From Deltaproteobacteria bacterium (GTDB lineage: Bacteria; Desulfobacterota; DSM-4660; Desulfatiglandales; HGW-15): a DNA stretch of 50,963 bases. Positions 25,935 to 34,388 of the stretch are shown one piece after another. The DNA lies in the NCBI GenBank assembly GCA_020060215.1, contig JAGVAP010000140.1:1-50963 (forward strand). Reading direction: 5' to 3'. The position numbers and the translations under genes are program-made. Each line of letters starts with the position of its first letter. Positions within the stretch are counted from its first letter, which is position 1. The notes under the pieces are model-generated. The model saw nothing but the letters and a program-made list of their open reading frames with translations, had not been told where the DNA came from and did not search any database.

Positions 25935-28464
25935 GGTTTCCCTCCAGGGAGCCGGGATCGAGCGGCATCGTGATGGTAAACTGGGTGAAGAGCCCCGGTT
26001 CGCTGATCACCTGGATGTCGCCTCCGTGGTCCCTGATGATGCCGAAGCTCACGGAGAGTCCCAGGCCCGTCCCCTCGCCGATCCGCTTCGTGGTGAAGAA
26101 CGGGTCGAAGATCCTGTCGAGGTTCTCCGGGGGAACTCCGCACCCGTTGTCCCGGAAGACGATTTCCACAGACTTCTCCGTTTCGCGGTAACGAGTGGCG
26201 ATCCGGACCTCTCCTTTCCCCTGGATGGCCTGTCTGGCGTTCAACAGAAGGTTCATGCAGACCTGCTTGAACTTGTCCACATCCATGTTCATGAGAGGGA
26301 TATCGGGCGCCAGGTCCAGCAGGACATCCACCTGCTGGCGGCCGAACTGGTGCGCCACCATCCCGACCACCTCTTCGATGGCGCGGTTGAGGGGGACAAG
26401 CTGCAGAGAGCTTTCCTTGCTCCTGGCAAACTTCAGCAGGTCGGAGACGATGCGCTGGCACCCCAGGGCATGCTTCTCGATCACGCCCAGGTCCTTGTGG
26501 GCATCCGGAAGCCCCCTCAGCTGGTGATTGAGCAGGTCGGTGTGGCAGAGGATGACCCCCAGGGGGTTGTTGATCTCGTGGGCGATGCCCGCGGCAAGCT
26601 GTCCCACGGCAGCCAGCTTTTCGGTCTGCTGGATCTTCTGATCCACGCGCTTTTGCACGGTGATGTCCTTGGCATAGCGGACGATTCCTGTGACCTCCCC
26701 TTTCTCGTCCAGGATGGGGTAGTAGTGCACGAGGTAGATGTTGCCCCTCCGGCCCACGACCTCTTCGACCATGGGTTTGCGGCTTCGGAAGACGGCCTCC
26801 ATACCGCACTTCACGAATGGACACGTGCGGCAGGCGTTGGGTCCTCGGCAGCCGGCTGCGGCGCCGGGCTCGGTGCCGAACTGTTTGATGTGGGCCTGGT
26901 TCACCATCCGGATGGAGAGATCCTTGTCCAGGAGGACCAGCATATCCGTGATCCCGTCGAAGACGGTCTGAAGGAGCTCCGAGCTCTTTCGGAGCCCCTC
27001 CGTGTTCTGCAGGCTCTCTATGGTGATCCCGACCTGCTGGCCGATGGAGAGGAGCATGTCCTGGATCTCCGGGGTAAGCGCCTCCGGGTCGACCCCTGTG
27101 AAGGCCAGCATTCCAAGCACCCGACCCCGGCAGCACAAGGGGACCGCAAGGTCGTTCGGGCCGTCCGGCAGGGAGGGGGCGCGAAGCCTTTCCAGGAAGG
27201 TCTCGCACAAAGGGGGCTTTGCCTGTTCCGAAGGCTCTGTGCGGAACTGCTCCGCATCCACCTCCACGACCTGAGGCAGTGCCGAGACGTTCTCAGAGCA
27301 TTGCATCTCCAGCCGGGAGGGGTTGTCCTTTAGCAGGTACAGCGCTCCCCCATCGGCCGGTACCGCTGAAAGGGCCTTTCGGAGGACGTTCGAAAAGATC
27401 TCACCCGCCTGCTTCGAACGGGTGGTCAGCTCGGCAATGGTCGTGAGGAGCCTGAGCGATTCCCTGGTCTTCTTTGCCTTCTCCCCAAGTCGGCGCTTGG
27501 ACTCGACGAGTGCGCCGGTCCTTTCCGCGACCTTCACCTCCAGGTTTCTGGCGTGTTCCTCCAGCTCCCGGCGAGCCCGCTGAAGATGGCCTGCCATCGT
27601 CTCCGCCGCCGCAGTCAATTCGCCGATCTCATCCTTTGCGGTTGCGACCCGGAGGAGCTGAAACTCGTCTTCGTCCCTCAGGCTTCTCCGAAAGAGCTGG
27701 AGCAGGTCGCGCAGGTTGTGGATGACCACACGGTTGAAAAAGAAGCACACGACGATGTACAGGGCCGAGAAGGCGATGAGGCACGCCGCGAAGACGGAGA
27801 TGGCGCGTCCCTTGATCTTGATCAGGGCAAGGTCCACGGGGATGCTGACCGACATCAGCCCGGAGAGGGACCCGGGCTGATAACCGAAGCCGCGCTCCGG
27901 ACCATAAAGGTCCACCAGGGCCTTGGGGGCATCGTCGGGGTCTCCATGGCAATGCATGCAGCTCTCGTCGAACTGGACCGGACGCGCATGCAGAAAGTGG
28001 GGGCTACCGTCGATGGAGACGATACTCCTGCGGCTGTGCTCATCCGGGTGAGAGGCGAAATAGGAGATGAGCTCCGATTCGAATCGGGTGGGCTCCGACG
28101 CAGGGTTTCGGGCGTTCCGGGACACCCTTCGGTAGCTGTATTCGGGAAGCACGGACTTGAATCGCTCCATCACAGCGCGGCCTATGTACGAGGTGGACAT
28201 GGCCTCGAGGACAAAGACATCCTTTCCCATCAGCTCGTACATGCGCGGGCGCAGCACATCCTGGACATAGCTCCGGTTGGCCTCCATCACGGCCATGACG
28301 AGTCTGGACTTTCCAAGGGCGTCTTCTTCCAGCAGGCGTCTCTCGTGGTAATAGAGGAGCAGGGCCGAGACCACGGAAAAGAAGAGGAAGATGAGCCCGA
28401 CCCCGAGCAGGAATCTCATCTGCAACGTCGACTTGGAAGAAGGATCCGGTTTTCCGTCCTTCAT
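25927..28464 (-). CDS. Membrane histidine kinase with periplasmic heme-motif (Tll0287/DUF3365) sensor, HAMP, GAF and PAS domains
   Basis: The 845-residue kinase has TM1 at about 17-39, a periplasmic DUF3365-like domain, TM2 at about 212-233 and a HAMP/coiled-coil linker. A GAF domain and a PAS domain follow, the latter preceded by a Cys cluster CRGPNACRTCPFVKC. The end is HisKA with the phospho-accepting His in IAHEINNPLG (about residue 626) and an HATPase_c domain ending FRDNGCGVPPENLDRIFDPF and GTGLGLSV. In the sensor, C169-M-H-C172-H173 is a c-type heme attachment motif, so redox state or a small gas ligand is the probable signal. The ATG at 28464 follows GGAGGGAGG. The partner is the NtrC-type regulator directly downstream. 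Confidence 0.92.
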   Translation of the reverse strand: MKDGKPDPSSKSTLQMRFLLGVGLIFLFFSVVSALLLYYHERRLLEEDALGKSRLVMAVMEANRSYVQDVLRPRMYELMGKDVFVLEAMSTSYIGRAVMERFKSVLPEYSYRRVSRNARNPASEPTRFESELISYFASHPDEHSRRSIVSIDGSPHFLHARPVQFDESCMHCHGDPDDAPKALVDLYGPERGFGYQPGSLSGLMSVSIPVDLALIKIKGRAISVFAACLIAFSALYIVVCFFFNRVVIHNLRDLLQLFRRSLRDEDEFQLLRVATAKDEIGELTAAAETMAGHLQRARRELEEHARNLEVKVAERTGALVESKRRLGEKAKKTRESLRLLTTIAELTTRSKQAGEIFSNVLRKALSAVPADGGALYLLKDNPSRLEMQCSENVSALPQVVEVDAEQFRTEPSEQAKPPLCETFLERLRAPSLPDGPNDLAVPLCCRGRVLGMLAFTGVDPEALTPEIQDMLLSIGQQVGITIESLQNTEGLRKSSELLQTVFDGITDMLVLLDKDLSIRMVNQAHIKQFGTEPGAAAGCRGPNACRTCPFVKCGMEAVFRSRKPMVEEVVGRRGNIYLVHYYPILDEKGEVTGIVRYAKDITVQKRVDQKIQQTEKLAAVGQLAAGIAHEINNPLGVILCHTDLLNHQLRGLPDAHKDLGVIEKHALGCQRIVSDLLKFARSKESSLQLVPLNRAIEEVVGMVAHQFGRQQVDVLLDLAPDIPLMNMDVDKFKQVCMNLLLNARQAIQGKGEVRIATRYRETEKSVEIVFRDNGCGVPPENLDRIFDPFFTTKRIGEGTGLGLSVSFGIIRDHGGDIQVISEPGLFTQFTITMPLDPGSLEGNHE

Positions 28465-28796
28465 ATCCCCGCCTCCCTCCACACCAGACTGCTTCCACAT
28501 GTGTCCAAAAAAAGCGCTTTCTCCAGGCAGCGGCGATTCCTCCGGGCAGCACCGAATGGTGAAAAGCCGGATCGCCCTTTGGGAGAATTAGCACAACTAC
28601 CCGGGTTTCCTGCAAAAGAATTTTATTCCTGCGGCCGGCCCCTTCGAACGGCCTGGCATCGTTCTTGCTGAGTGCCGGATGCAGAGAATCACGGCAACTG
28701 CGTCGTTACATTAGAAAATTTTGAAAACGAATCCAAGCGGATTCCCCGGGGCCCCCCGGGTGCGGATGCAGTAAACAGAAAAAGAAGGAGGAGATG
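28465..28796. other. Divergent regulatory region between kinase and YeiH-family transporter genes
   Basis: These 332 bases hold the start regions of both transcription units. A sigma-54 promoter lies at 28654-28669, facing the transporter. Upstream of it, where an NtrC-type activator would bind, CACCGAATGGTG (28549-28560) is the only short dyad I noticed, and it is not strong evidence. No gene is supported here. Confidence 0.5.
28654..28669 (+). promoter_or_regulatory. Sigma-54 (RpoN) promoter of the YeiH-family transporter gene
   Basis: TGGCATCGTTCTTGCT has GG at 28655-28656 and GC at 28667-28668, separated by exactly ten bases. It matches the -24/-12 consensus TGGCAC-N5-TTGCW at all but the last base of the first block. 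Transcription would start near 28680, leaving a leader of about 115 bases before the gene. A sigma-54 activator is encoded by the divergent two-gene operon. Confidence 0.85.
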
Positions 28797-30554
28797 ATGG
28801 CGCAAGCTACTGCAAGACCGGAACCACAGGCCGATTATGTGGTGATCGAGAGCGGGAAGACCACGCTCAAGGATCTCTACACCAAGGAAGACTGGATGGC
28901 CATCTGGATGGGCTTTGTCCTGCTCATCGTGGGGCTGCTGATCTATCTGCCCCGGCCCCCGGCCAAGATGGCGGACATCCCCAAGTACAACACCACCATG
29001 AAGGAAGAGGCGGCCAAGGCCCCGTTCAAGACCATTGAGTGGTACAATGCCTCCTCGGCCAAAAAGGGGGTCCGCGCCCGGGACCAGGAGTTCGGTAAGA
29101 CCATCCAGGCCTTTCTTGCCGCGCCCGGCGGTTGGAAGAGCAACCCCCTGGATGCGGTATACCGAAGCAAGACGGCGGCCGATGCCATGAACGCCGCCGC
29201 CAAGCCCGCCTTCGACAAGGCCAAGGCTGCGGAGGATGCCGCTCTGTCAAAGGCCAAGACCGCCCAGGCGGCGGCCGCCGCCGCGGGATTCAAGGAGGCC
29301 AACCTCAATGCCGCCGCCGACAAGGAAATCAAGGGCTGGCAGGCTGCAAAGGACAAGGCGTCCAAGGCCAAGGCCAAGGCTTCGGTGAAACCCTTCAACC
29401 GCATCCCCTACCTGATCGGGCTCTGCGTCATGCTCGGGATCTTCTTCGGCATCGGCAAGGCCATCATGGGCGGATCGTTCGCCAGGTTCTTCCCGGGATT
29501 CATCGTGGTATTCTTCCTCGCCGTGCTGGCCTACATGGCGGAGACGCAGTCCCTGATGAAGCACTGGGGGTTCGGCTTCCCGCTCTGGGCCATCGTCTTC
29601 GGCATGCTCATCAGCAACACCGTGGGCACCCCCAAGTGGGTGATGCCTGCGGTCTCCACGGAGTTCTACATCAAGACCGGACTGGTCCTGCTCGGGGCGG
29701 AGATCCTCTTCAACAAGATCCTGGCGATCGGAAAACCGGGCATCTTCGTGGCCTGGATCTGCACGCCCATCACGCTGATCCTCACCTACTGGTTCGGCCA
29801 GAAGATCGTCAAGATGAAATCCAAGACCCTCAATATCACGATTTCATCGGACATGTCGGTCTGCGGTGTCTCTGCCGCGATCGCAACGGCGGCGGCCTGC
29901 CGGGCCAAGAAAGAGGAGCTCACCCTGGCCATCGGGCTTTCCATGGTCTTCACCGCGGTCTGCATGGTCGCTCAGCCCGCCTTTGCCAGGCTCGTCGGGA
30001 TGCCTGAGATCCTGGCCGGGGCCTGGATGGGGAGCACCATCGATTCGACCGGCGCCGTTGCGGCGGCCGGGGCGTTCTACGGGGAAAAGGCCCTCTATGT
30101 GGCAGCCACCATCAAGATGATCCAGAACGTGCTCATCGGTGTCGTGGCGTTTGGCGTGGCCGTCTACTGGTGCGCCCGGGTGGATTGCGCGCCGGGTCAG
30201 CAGGTGAGCTGGTGGGAAGTCTGGTACCGTTTCCCGAAATTCGTGATCGGGTTCGTCATTGCATCCCTGATCTTCTCCTTTATCGATGCAGGCATCGGCA
30301 AGGATGCCAGCACCGTGATGATCGACCACGGCGTCTTGAGGGGGTTTACCCGCATCGCCCGTGAGTGGTTCTTCGCCCTCGCGTTCACCTCGATCGGCCT
30401 GGAGACCAATTTCAAGGAATTCAGGCCGTATTTCAAGGGCGGCAAACCCATTACCCTTTACGTGACCGGGCAGGCCTTTCAACTTGCCCTGACCCTGTTC
30501 GTGGGATACATCATGTTCTATGTGATCTTCAGCGAGATCACCGCCCGCATCTAG
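28797..30554 (+). CDS. YeiH/COG2855-family putative sulfate exporter with large Ala/Lys-rich insertion
   Basis: The 585-residue membrane protein has the UPF0324/PF03601 core from about residue 200: GFGFPLWAIVFGMLISNTVG, FYIKTGLVLLGAEILFNKIL, SSDMSVCGVSAAIATAAACR, MGSTIDSTGAVAAAGAFYGE and a final LAFTSIGLETNFKEFRPYFK. Normal members are about 350 residues. Here an N-terminal TM helix (AIWMGFVLLIVGLLIYL, about 32-50) is followed by roughly 140 residues of Ala/Lys-rich, probably helical, soluble sequence before the core. Of two tandem ATGs, 28797 has better spacing to AAGGAG than 28794. Expression is probably sigma-54 dependent. Relatives are proposed to export sulfate released during sulfonate breakdown (TauZ/SuyZ type), so the substrate here is inferred. 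Confidence 0.88.
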   Translation: MAQATARPEPQADYVVIESGKTTLKDLYTKEDWMAIWMGFVLLIVGLLIYLPRPPAKMADIPKYNTTMKEEAAKAPFKTIEWYNASSAKKGVRARDQEFGKTIQAFLAAPGGWKSNPLDAVYRSKTAADAMNAAAKPAFDKAKAAEDAALSKAKTAQAAAAAAGFKEANLNAAADKEIKGWQAAKDKASKAKAKASVKPFNRIPYLIGLCVMLGIFFGIGKAIMGGSFARFFPGFIVVFFLAVLAYMAETQSLMKHWGFGFPLWAIVFGMLISNTVGTPKWVMPAVSTEFYIKTGLVLLGAEILFNKILAIGKPGIFVAWICTPITLILTYWFGQKIVKMKSKTLNITISSDMSVCGVSAAIATAAACRAKKEELTLAIGLSMVFTAVCMVAQPAFARLVGMPEILAGAWMGSTIDSTGAVAAAGAFYGEKALYVAATIKMIQNVLIGVVAFGVAVYWCARVDCAPGQQVSWWEVWYRFPKFVIGFVIASLIFSFIDAGIGKDASTVMIDHGVLRGFTRIAREWFFALAFTSIGLETNFKEFRPYFKGGKPITLYVTGQAFQLALTLFVGYIMFYVIFSEITARI

Positions 30555-30561
30555 GCAGCGC

Positions 30562-30589
30562 CCGCCCGGAAATCGGGATTTCCGGGCGG
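30562..30589 (+). terminator. Hairpin terminator after the YeiH-family transporter gene
   Basis: A perfect 12-bp stem, CCGCCCGGAAAT and ATTTCCGGGCGG, encloses the tetraloop CGGG seven bases after the stop codon. The following sequence AGCTTTC is only weakly U-rich, so termination may be partial or the stem may protect the 3' end. Confidence 0.7.
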
Positions 30590-30710
30590 AGCTTTCAGCT
30601 GTCAGCGCTCGGCAATCGGCTTCATCTCTGTGAATCAGCTCCTTGGCTGATGGCTGGCCGCTGATCGCGCGAATCCGGAACGGTTCACTTCCGGATGAGC
30701 ACTAGGGAGT

Positions 30711-31055
30711 ATGACCAACTTGATTTCAAACACCACAACCGGTCTCTGCGGGGTCTCGGCCCCGCAGGACCCCTTTCCAGGACACGGACAAACGAGTCTG
30801 TCCATGGCACCCTCCGACAGCCCGGTCCGGAGCCGGCCCTGGCTGAAGCTGCTGGGGGGCATTGGGCTGATCCTCTTTTTCATCTTCGGCATCGGGTCCC
30901 TGAGCAAGCTCATCCCGGGGGCCGCGCGGATGGCGCAGGTGATCGACGAGCGAAACCTCAGGGCCACCGCCATCTACTACACGGATTTCGAGGAGCCCGC
31001 CGAGGGGTCGGAGTACATCCGCGATTGCCTGGACTATCCCGCCGATACGAAGTGA
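30711..31055 (+). CDS. Small single-pass membrane protein of unknown function
   Basis: The frame encodes 114 residues with one clear membrane segment (WLKLLGGIGLILFFIFGIGS) and a C-terminal domain containing RNLRATAIYYTDFEEPAEGS followed by EYIRDCLDYP, which looks conserved rather than random. I do not recognise a family. The start is uncertain. The ATG at 30711 has GGGAG too close (one base). The ATG at 30804 (MAPSDSPVRSRPW) would leave about 83 residues with the TM near the N-terminus but has no clear site. It follows the YeiH-family transporter gene by about 155 bases beyond a hairpin and may be an accessory subunit. Confidence 0.6.
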   Translation: MTNLISNTTTGLCGVSAPQDPFPGHGQTSLSMAPSDSPVRSRPWLKLLGGIGLILFFIFGIGSLSKLIPGAARMAQVIDERNLRATAIYYTDFEEPAEGSEYIRDCLDYPADTK

Positions 31056-31146
31056 TTCTGTGCAACTCGCTTGATGCAGATTCGGATCCCGCCAGGTCTC
31101 CGTCCGGTTAAATGGTATGTGCCGCGCCGAAGTGACGAGTGCAAAA

Positions 31147-31179
31147 TTGTAGGATGGGTGGAGCGGAGCGAAACCCATC
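31147..31179 (+). repeat. Dispersed palindromic repeat, copy 2 (GTAGGATGGGT type)
   Basis: It begins TTGTAGGATGGGTGGAGCGG and ends CGAAACCCATC. It is the inverse-oriented near-identical partner of the element at 18209-18240 (one difference in 32 bases). It lies in the 188-base convergent gap between the small membrane protein gene and the TRAP operon. Confidence 0.8.
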
Positions 31180-31243
31180 GGCTCTTGCCTCGAGACGTTC
31201 CTACACCCTGAACTCCCCATCCGAGACAAGTTCGGGAGAGATG

Positions 31244-33187
31244 CTATAGAAGCCTTCCGGGCGGGGGCGGGACCAGTTCTTTCCTGCTCGAACGGGAACC
31301 GACCAGTTCAACGCCCAGGACCAGGGCGAGCATGGCGTAGCCCACCAGATCCGTGATCCAGGACGGGTGAATGAGGATGAGACCGCTCAGGAGGAATCCG
31401 CACCGGATGTACCAGCTCAGATTCCTCAGAAGATAACCCTGGAATGCGACGGCTATGCCGGCTATGGCCACAAACGAGGTGATCACCCTGAGGACGATCA
31501 TCACGGTGTCGCCCATGAGGAGGATCTCGTTGCCGTAGACGAAGACATAGGGGATCAGGAACACGGGGAGAGAGAAGATGAAGGTCGTGTTCGTGGTCTT
31601 CATCGGGTCTGAACCGGCAATTCCCGCTGCAGCAAAGGAGGTGGGCGCCACAGGGGGGCTGATGTTTCCCAGGGTGCCGAAGAAGAAGACGAACAGATGC
31701 GCGGCCATGGGGTGAATCCCGGCCTTGACCAGGGCCGGGGCGGCCAGCACGGCGAGGATGAGATAGCACGTGACCGGAGGAAGGGGCAGTCCGAGCACCA
31801 GGGAGGCCAGCATCGTGAGGATCAGCAGGAGGACCACGTTTCCCCCCGCGACCGTGAGAAGGATGTCCGAGAATCGCTCCCCAAGCCCTGCCATGCCGAT
31901 GGTTCCGGTGATCAGCCCCGCAGAGGCGCAGCAGGCCGCGACGATCAGGCAGCCCTTCGCGCCCTGCTCGAGTCCGAAGACCACGTTCCCGATACCGACC
32001 CTCGTGTCCCTGCGAAGCTGACTCGCCGCAACGCAGGCCACGGTCGCCCAAAAGGCGGCCCTGGAGGCGGTGCTGGCCTGAACGACCAGGAAGTAGACCA
32101 GCACGAGGATCGGCAGCAGCATATGGCCCCTTTCCCTCATGAGCCTCCCGATGCGGGGGACCTCCGATTCGGGGAGTGTCTGGAGCCGCCACTTCGCCGC
32201 CTGGAGCTCCACCACCACGTAGAGAACCGCATAGAAGAGCAGGGCGGGGATAATGGCCGCCCTGACCACGTCCAGGTAGCTTCCTCCGATGAACTCGGGG
32301 ATGATGAAGGCCGACGCGCCCATGACCGGCGGCATGATCATGGCCCCGGTGGAGCTGACGGCCTCGATGGCGCCTGCGGCCTCGGCCCTGTAGCCCACCC
32401 TCTTCATGAGAGGGATGGTGAACACCCCCACCGCCGCTACATTGGCGACCTGGCTCCCGGTGATCATCCCGAAGAGACCGCTGCCGACCACGGCCGCCTT
32501 CGCGGGTCCTCCCCTGTACTTGCCGAAGAACGCCATTCCCGTATCGATGAAGAGCGGGCCTGCACCCGAGATCTGGAGAAAGGCGCCGAAGATGATGAAC
32601 AGGACGATCACCGTAGCGGAAACAGCCAGGGCCGGCCCGAGGATCCCGTCCGTGCTGAAGAACATGAAGTTGACGACCTGCTCAAAAGAAAACCCGGTGT
32701 GGGCGATGACACGGGGGAGATGGCTTCCGACCGCAAGGTAGAGCATTCCTATAAGGCTGATGATCACGATGGACCAGCCGATCACCCTTCGGGTGGCCTC
32801 CATGACAAGAAGGATGGCTGTAACGCTGCACAAGGAATCGGCCAGGTTGGGCATGCCTATGCGGAAGCTCAGGTTTTCGTATTCGACAAAGACATAGACC
32901 CCGATGGCGAAGGAAAGGCCGACGAGAAAGAGGTCCAGGAGATAGAGCGGCCTGTACTCGTCGCTGGCCTTTCCCTCGCCCGTGCGGCTCTCCTTGGTCC
33001 TTGCAGGGAAGATGAGGAAGATGAGGGCCAGGGAAAAGGCGAGGTGGATGGTTCTCTGCTGGACGCCCGGGAGGAGGCGAACACCGGCGGTGTACATGTG
33101 GAAGACCCCCATGAGGAGCGCGATGGCGAAGATCAGGAATCGCCTCGCCCCCCAGGCCTTCCCGGGGTGTTCTTCTGCCTCTTTCAA
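31244..33187 (-). CDS. TAXI-type TRAP transporter, fused small-large permease (DctQ-DctM)
   Basis: The protein of about 647 residues has many TM helices: first a DctQ-like four-helix part (about 1-130), then the DctM-like part with GLFGMITGSQVANVAAVGVF, AVSSTGAMIMPPVMGASAFI and PLPPVTCYLILAVLAAPALV. This layout is typical of the fused permeases that partner TAXI binding proteins, one of which is encoded directly upstream. The start is ambiguous. TTG at 33187 has AGGAGG nine bases upstream and is preferred. A GTG at 33208 lies before that site. A REP-like repeat separates it from the TAXI gene. The substrate is unknown but is presumably what the operon hydrolases act on. Confidence 0.9.
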   Translation of the reverse strand: MKEAEEHPGKAWGARRFLIFAIALLMGVFHMYTAGVRLLPGVQQRTIHLAFSLALIFLIFPARTKESRTGEGKASDEYRPLYLLDLFLVGLSFAIGVYVFVEYENLSFRIGMPNLADSLCSVTAILLVMEATRRVIGWSIVIISLIGMLYLAVGSHLPRVIAHTGFSFEQVVNFMFFSTDGILGPALAVSATVIVLFIIFGAFLQISGAGPLFIDTGMAFFGKYRGGPAKAAVVGSGLFGMITGSQVANVAAVGVFTIPLMKRVGYRAEAAGAIEAVSSTGAMIMPPVMGASAFIIPEFIGGSYLDVVRAAIIPALLFYAVLYVVVELQAAKWRLQTLPESEVPRIGRLMRERGHMLLPILVLVYFLVVQASTASRAAFWATVACVAASQLRRDTRVGIGNVVFGLEQGAKGCLIVAACCASAGLITGTIGMAGLGERFSDILLTVAGGNVVLLLILTMLASLVLGLPLPPVTCYLILAVLAAPALVKAGIHPMAAHLFVFFFGTLGNISPPVAPTSFAAAGIAGSDPMKTTNTTFIFSLPVFLIPYVFVYGNEILLMGDTVMIVLRVITSFVAIAGIAVAFQGYLLRNLSWYIRCGFLLSGLILIHPSWITDLVGYAMLALVLGVELVGSRSSRKELVPPPPGRLL

Positions 33188-33235
33188 ATCCAAACTCCTC
33201 CTAGCCACTCGCTCTCATGCGCATCCCGGAAAACT

Positions 33236-33306
33236 TGTAGGAGCAATCTCCCGGTTGCGATTCCTTCCACCGGAAGAGGAATCGCGAGCAGGAACTCGCT
33301 CCTACA
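33236..33306. repeat. REP-like inverted repeat, copy C
   Basis: The arms 33236-33264 (TGTAGGAGCAATCTCCCGGT then TGCGATTCC) and 33278-33306 (ending GCTCCTACA) pair at 23 of 29 positions around a 13-base spacer. The core resembles the REP parts of copies A and B. It lies between the TAXI binding protein and permease genes inside an operon, where it may form an mRNA stem. Confidence 0.8.
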
Positions 33307-33334
33307 GGCAGCTATTCGAACGCGGCGCGAATCG

Positions 33335-34315
33335 TCACTTTTTCACGACACCGGCTTCACGATAGAATTTCTCGGCCCCGGGATGGAAGGCCAGCGGGAT
33401 ACCCTTCATGGCATCCTGGAGCGTCATGTCTCTTGCGGATTTGTGGATGGCGTAGTAGTCCTCCTTGTGGTCAAAGAGGTTCTTCGTCACCTTGTAGATG
33501 AAATCGGGGCTCATCCCGGAAAGGGCCCAAAGGGCGGTGGTGAACCCGTAGATGGGGACATCCTGATCGATCCCCTTGTAGGCCTTCGCCTTGACCACCG
33601 TCCCATAGTAGTAGGGGTGTTCTGAGATGACCTTCTTCAGCACCTGCTCGTCCACGGGAACGATCCGCACGTCGTGCTTCATGGCCAGCTCCGTGTAGAT
33701 GGCGATGGGGTAACCGCCTCCGACGAAACCGCCGTCCAGGCTCCCGTCCTGAATCCCTTCGACGGTCTCCTTATAGGTGAAGTAGTACGGCTTGAAGTCG
33801 CTCTTCTTGACCCCGGAGCTCTCCAGGAAGAGAAAGGCGCTGTTGGCCACCGTGCTTCCGGGGCCGCCGATCCCGATCCGTTTGCCCTTGACGTCCGCAT
33901 AAGACCGGATGGGCGATTTCGCCGGGACCACGAGGTACTGGTCGGATGCGTTCACGAAGACGACGGCCCGCAGGTTGGTAAACGGCTTTCCCGCATATTG
34001 ATCGAGACCCTTGAAGGCCTTCCAGGCGTCGGGAGAGCCGAATATGGCAAAGGCCGGCTGGCTCCCGGCGTCCCGCTGCATCATCCTCCTGACCATGTCC
34101 AGGGTGCCGGTGGACGCTTCGTGGACCAGGTGGGCATCGGGGATGTACTTGTTGGTGACGGTCACCACGCCGGCGCCCAGCACATACGCGGTGCCGCCCA
34201 CCGGCGGTGTGTAGAGGGGAATCAGATCGCCCGCTGCGCGGGAACAGGGGGGTGAGAAGACGGCGCAAGCGGCCACGGCCAGCAAAGTGAGAAAAAAGAT
34301 CCTGCGATGATTCAT
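33335..34315 (-). CDS. TAXI-family TRAP transporter solute-binding protein
   Basis: The 326-residue secreted protein has a signal peptide (IFFLTLLAVAACAVFSPPCS) and the TAXI pattern: GGTAYVLGAGVVTVTNKYIP, VHEASTGTLDMVRRMMQRDA, IRSYADVKGKRIGIGGPGST and TVEGIQDGSLDGGFVGGGYP. TAXI proteins pair with fused permeases such as the downstream gene. Characterised members bind glutamate and glutarate-like compounds, and most are uncharacterised. The ATG at 34315 follows GAGGAGG. It ends the series of soluble enzymes in this operon. Confidence 0.9.
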   Translation of the reverse strand: MNHRRIFFLTLLAVAACAVFSPPCSRAAGDLIPLYTPPVGGTAYVLGAGVVTVTNKYIPDAHLVHEASTGTLDMVRRMMQRDAGSQPAFAIFGSPDAWKAFKGLDQYAGKPFTNLRAVVFVNASDQYLVVPAKSPIRSYADVKGKRIGIGGPGSTVANSAFLFLESSGVKKSDFKPYYFTYKETVEGIQDGSLDGGFVGGGYPIAIYTELAMKHDVRIVPVDEQVLKKVISEHPYYYGTVVKAKAYKGIDQDVPIYGFTTALWALSGMSPDFIYKVTKNLFDHKEDYYAIHKSARDMTLQDAMKGIPLAFHPGAEKFYREAGVVKK

Positions 34316-34388
34316 GACTGTCCTCCTCTCCTAAAGGTGGCTATGGAAGACCGCCCCCACGGTACGGTTACGGCCGAACCCGTACCGA

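Noticed and set aside
25931..27208. Second minus-strand frame inside the histidine kinase gene
   Set aside because: Arg/Pro/Gly-rich shifted reading of the same DNA; the kinase frame has all domain motifs.
31697..33625. Plus-strand open frame of about 642 codons opposite the fused TRAP permease
   Set aside because: Charged low-complexity Asp/Glu/His/Arg composition typical of antisense to a membrane protein; no start site or family match.
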